Below, piece after piece: positions 62,492 through 64,000 of a DNA stretch of 64,000 bases. The stretch comes from Stenotrophomonas sp. MMGLT7 (GTDB lineage: Bacteria > Pseudomonadota > Gammaproteobacteria > Xanthomonadales > Xanthomonadaceae). The notes below the pieces were generated by a model that did not search any database, had not been told where the DNA came from, and saw only the letters and a list, made by a program, of their open reading frames with translations. Made by a program: the position numbers and the translations under genes. Every line of letters starts with the position of its first letter. Within the stretch, counting starts at the first letter, position 1. The stretch spans positions 310,001 to 374,000 of the forward strand of contig NZ_JAJOZS010000001.1 in the NCBI RefSeq assembly GCF_021168555.1, written 5' to 3'.

Positions 62492-64000
62492 AGCGTCCCT
62501 CCGCCTTGAAGCGCATGAAGGCGGCCGCGCCTTCGGCCATGCGTCGCTCCCAGGCATCCTGGGAATCGAGTGCAGGAATACGTCCGCGCTCCTTCTTGAA
62601 CTGAACGGCGCGAACGGCCATCTCCTTCGCTTCGTCCGGCGTCAGGCTCGTGCGTTTGGCCGAGATAGCCGCCGCAACCTGCTTCAAGCTGTCCTCGCTC
62701 ATGGTCTTGGCGAGGATGGCATAGGCTTCCCCGAAGGGGTTGATGCGGTCGATGAGGTCGATGTCCAGCTCGCGCACATCCATCGCAAAGCGGCGCACAC
62801 CGTCGATCAAGGCGGTATTGGGCGATCCGTCGCTCTCCCCTTCGATGACAAGCCGCTTGGCCTGTTGCGTCAGGTTGAGGGCGGCGATGGCGTGCTGACG
62901 CACGGCCTCCTGATCTTCGGCGTCAAGCTCGGGATACTTGTCCTTGATGATCTTGCCCATGCGAACCTGCGTCAGTTCCTCGGGCACCAACTCCTCATCG
63001 AACAGGCCGCGCTCGATGGTGGGCTTGTCCTGCACGAAGGCCGCGATGACTTCGTTCAAGTCTTCCTGACAGATTCGCGCCGCCTCCTTGCTCTTGGGCT
63101 CGGCGAGGCCTTTGATCTCGATTTGGTACGCCCCTGTCTGCTCATTGACACCGACATTGCAGCGATCCGAGTCGTAGCCACCCTCGCCGTAGTTAAAACC
63201 CGGCGTCGGGCCGCTGTCGGGGTTCTTGGGCTTGAACTCGAAGCGCGGAGCCAGCACCTGCTCCATCAGCAGGCTTGCTGCGATGGCCTTCAACGTATCG
63301 TTGACGGCCTCGGTGACGGCTTCCTCCGCCGCATCCGGCTCGGCAATCAGGTTGGTGAACCTCGCGCGGGTCTTACCCGGCGCGTCGCGGGTAGCTCGGC
63401 CGATGATTTGAACGATCTCGGTCAGGCTGGCGCGGTAGCCCACGGTCAGCGCATGTTCGCACCAAATCCAGTCGAAACCTTCCTTCGCCATGCCGAGCGC
63501 GATGATGATGTCCACATAGTTGCGATCCGTCTTCATTTCTGCCGCGCGAAGGCTTTCCTGTATCTTTCCCTGGCTGGTGGGGTCCACCAGGTCAGCAATA
63601 CGCAGCACGCGGCCATCGAGGCGTTTGACTAGCTGGAAACCAGTGGCAGGGTCTGCACCTTGCCAATCGCCAAGCTCGCCGAGAATGTGCTCCACCTCCT
63701 TGATCTTGTCCTTCGTGCTTTCACGCGAATTGACGTTGGGGATGTGGATGATGGTCTTCTCGGCGGGATCGAGCACGTTGAGGATGTCATCGACGTAAGG
63801 CCCGCTATAGAAGAAGTAGCCGATGTCGAGTTGCTTGAGGTACTCGTAGCCGTTGAGCTGCTCGTAGTAGGTGTAGGTGACGGTATCGAACTTCGACTCA
63901 TCCTGCGGAGCAAGCACGGCCTCGGCGTCGCCCCGGAAATAGGAGCCGGTCATGGCGACGATGTGCGTCTTGCCCCGCGCGAAGAACTGCCCGAGGTGCA
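62484..64000 (-). CDS. Superfamily-2 DEAD/DEAH-type helicase, C-terminal part (cut by window end)
   Basis: About 504 residues visible; the frame is open to base 64000 and the N-terminal ATPase motifs lie outside. Seen: MTGSYFRGDAEAVL (motif III-like region), FYSGPYVDDIL, helicase C motifs IIIALGMAKEGFDW and VQIIGRATRDAPG, then a long family-specific C-terminus. Resembles restriction-type (Res/DEAD) helicases of defence or mobile regions. Co-translated with the GIY-YIG protein. A methyltransferase or other subunit may lie beyond the edge. The ATG at 63953 is internal, not the start. Confidence 0.8.
   Translation of the reverse strand, partial: HLGQFFARGKTHIVAMTGSYFRGDAEAVLAPQDESKFDTVTYTYYEQLNGYEYLKQLDIGYFFYSGPYVDDILNVLDPAEKTIIHIPNVNSRESTKDKIKEVEHILGELGDWQGADPATGFQLVKRLDGRVLRIADLVDPTSQGKIQESLRAAEMKTDRNYVDIIIALGMAKEGFDWIWCEHALTVGYRASLTEIVQIIGRATRDAPGKTRARFTNLIAEPDAAEEAVTEAVNDTLKAIAASLLMEQVLAPRFEFKPKNPDSGPTPGFNYGEGGYDSDRCNVGVNEQTGAYQIEIKGLAEPKSKEAARICQEDLNEVIAAFVQDKPTIERGLFDEELVPEELTQVRMGKIIKDKYPELDAEDQEAVRQHAIAALNLTQQAKRLVIEGESDGSPNTALIDGVRRFAMDVRELDIDLIDRINPFGEAYAILAKTMSEDSLKQVAAAISAKRTSLTPDEAKEMAVRAVQFKKERGRIPALDSQDAWERRMAEGAAAFMRFKAEGRYE

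Overview
The window looks like a chromosomal segment of a Xanthomonadaceae/Lysobacteraceae gammaproteobacterium (Xanthomonas, Lysobacter, Luteimonas or Pseudoxanthomonas type). The evidence is high GC, the rpf (DSF quorum-sensing) gene neighbourhood in its characteristic order (rpfF | rpfC-rpfG ; lysS, prfB, rpfD-like, recJ, rpfE, greA, carB, carA, dapB), large TonB-dependent receptors, Tat-exported enzymes, and several families of intergenic palindromic repeats typical of this group. Species cannot be named from the sequence alone.

Region 1 (1-23.5 kb) is the rpf cluster. The 3' end of rpfF (DSF synthase) converges on a two-gene rpfG-rpfC operon (HD-GYP regulator and hybrid sensor) with no rpfH. 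lysS and prfB follow; prfB carries the classical RF2 +1 programmed frameshift. Then comes an accessory block: Tat-signalled aldo/keto reductase, MFS transporter, Sec-signalled SDR and a CopRS-like two-component pair. After it lie an RpfD-like LytTR membrane regulator, an acyltransferase-3 protein, a CHMI-like isomerase, and the tight operon carA-carB-greA-rpfE-recJ (minus strand), with dapB upstream of it.

Region 2 (23.6-48.4 kb) is mostly housekeeping metabolism: feoAB with a third small Cys-rich gene and a Fur-like box; a short-chain acyl-CoA/leucine degradation set (enoyl-CoA hydratase, a frameshifted VOC gene, HMG-CoA lyase, type II 3-hydroxyacyl-CoA dehydrogenase); efpL; an unusual DUF2388-DUF4105 pair; a divergent D-2-hydroxyglutarate dehydrogenase/serA pair; putA with a divergent Lrp-type regulator around a perfect FNR-type box; serC-pheA-aroA; an FHA protein; a PHA-granule-type protein; rsmD; htpG with a sigma32-like promoter; and an acetoin/diacetyl reductase with an FNR-like site.

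Region 3 (48.4-60.4 kb) is a carbohydrate-scavenging locus: TonB receptor 1 translationally coupled to a Tat-exported GH127-type beta-L-arabinofuranosidase, a second TonB receptor, and a Tat-exported helical-barrel-like enzyme of unrecognised family. Together they would import and trim a plant-type glycan.

Region 4 (60.5-64 kb, right edge) looks like a genomic-defence or mobile patch. It has a structured leader with mutually exclusive stems in front of a SymE-type toxin gene, converging on an overlapping pair: a GIY-YIG/T5orf172 nuclease and a superfamily-2 helicase cut by the window end.
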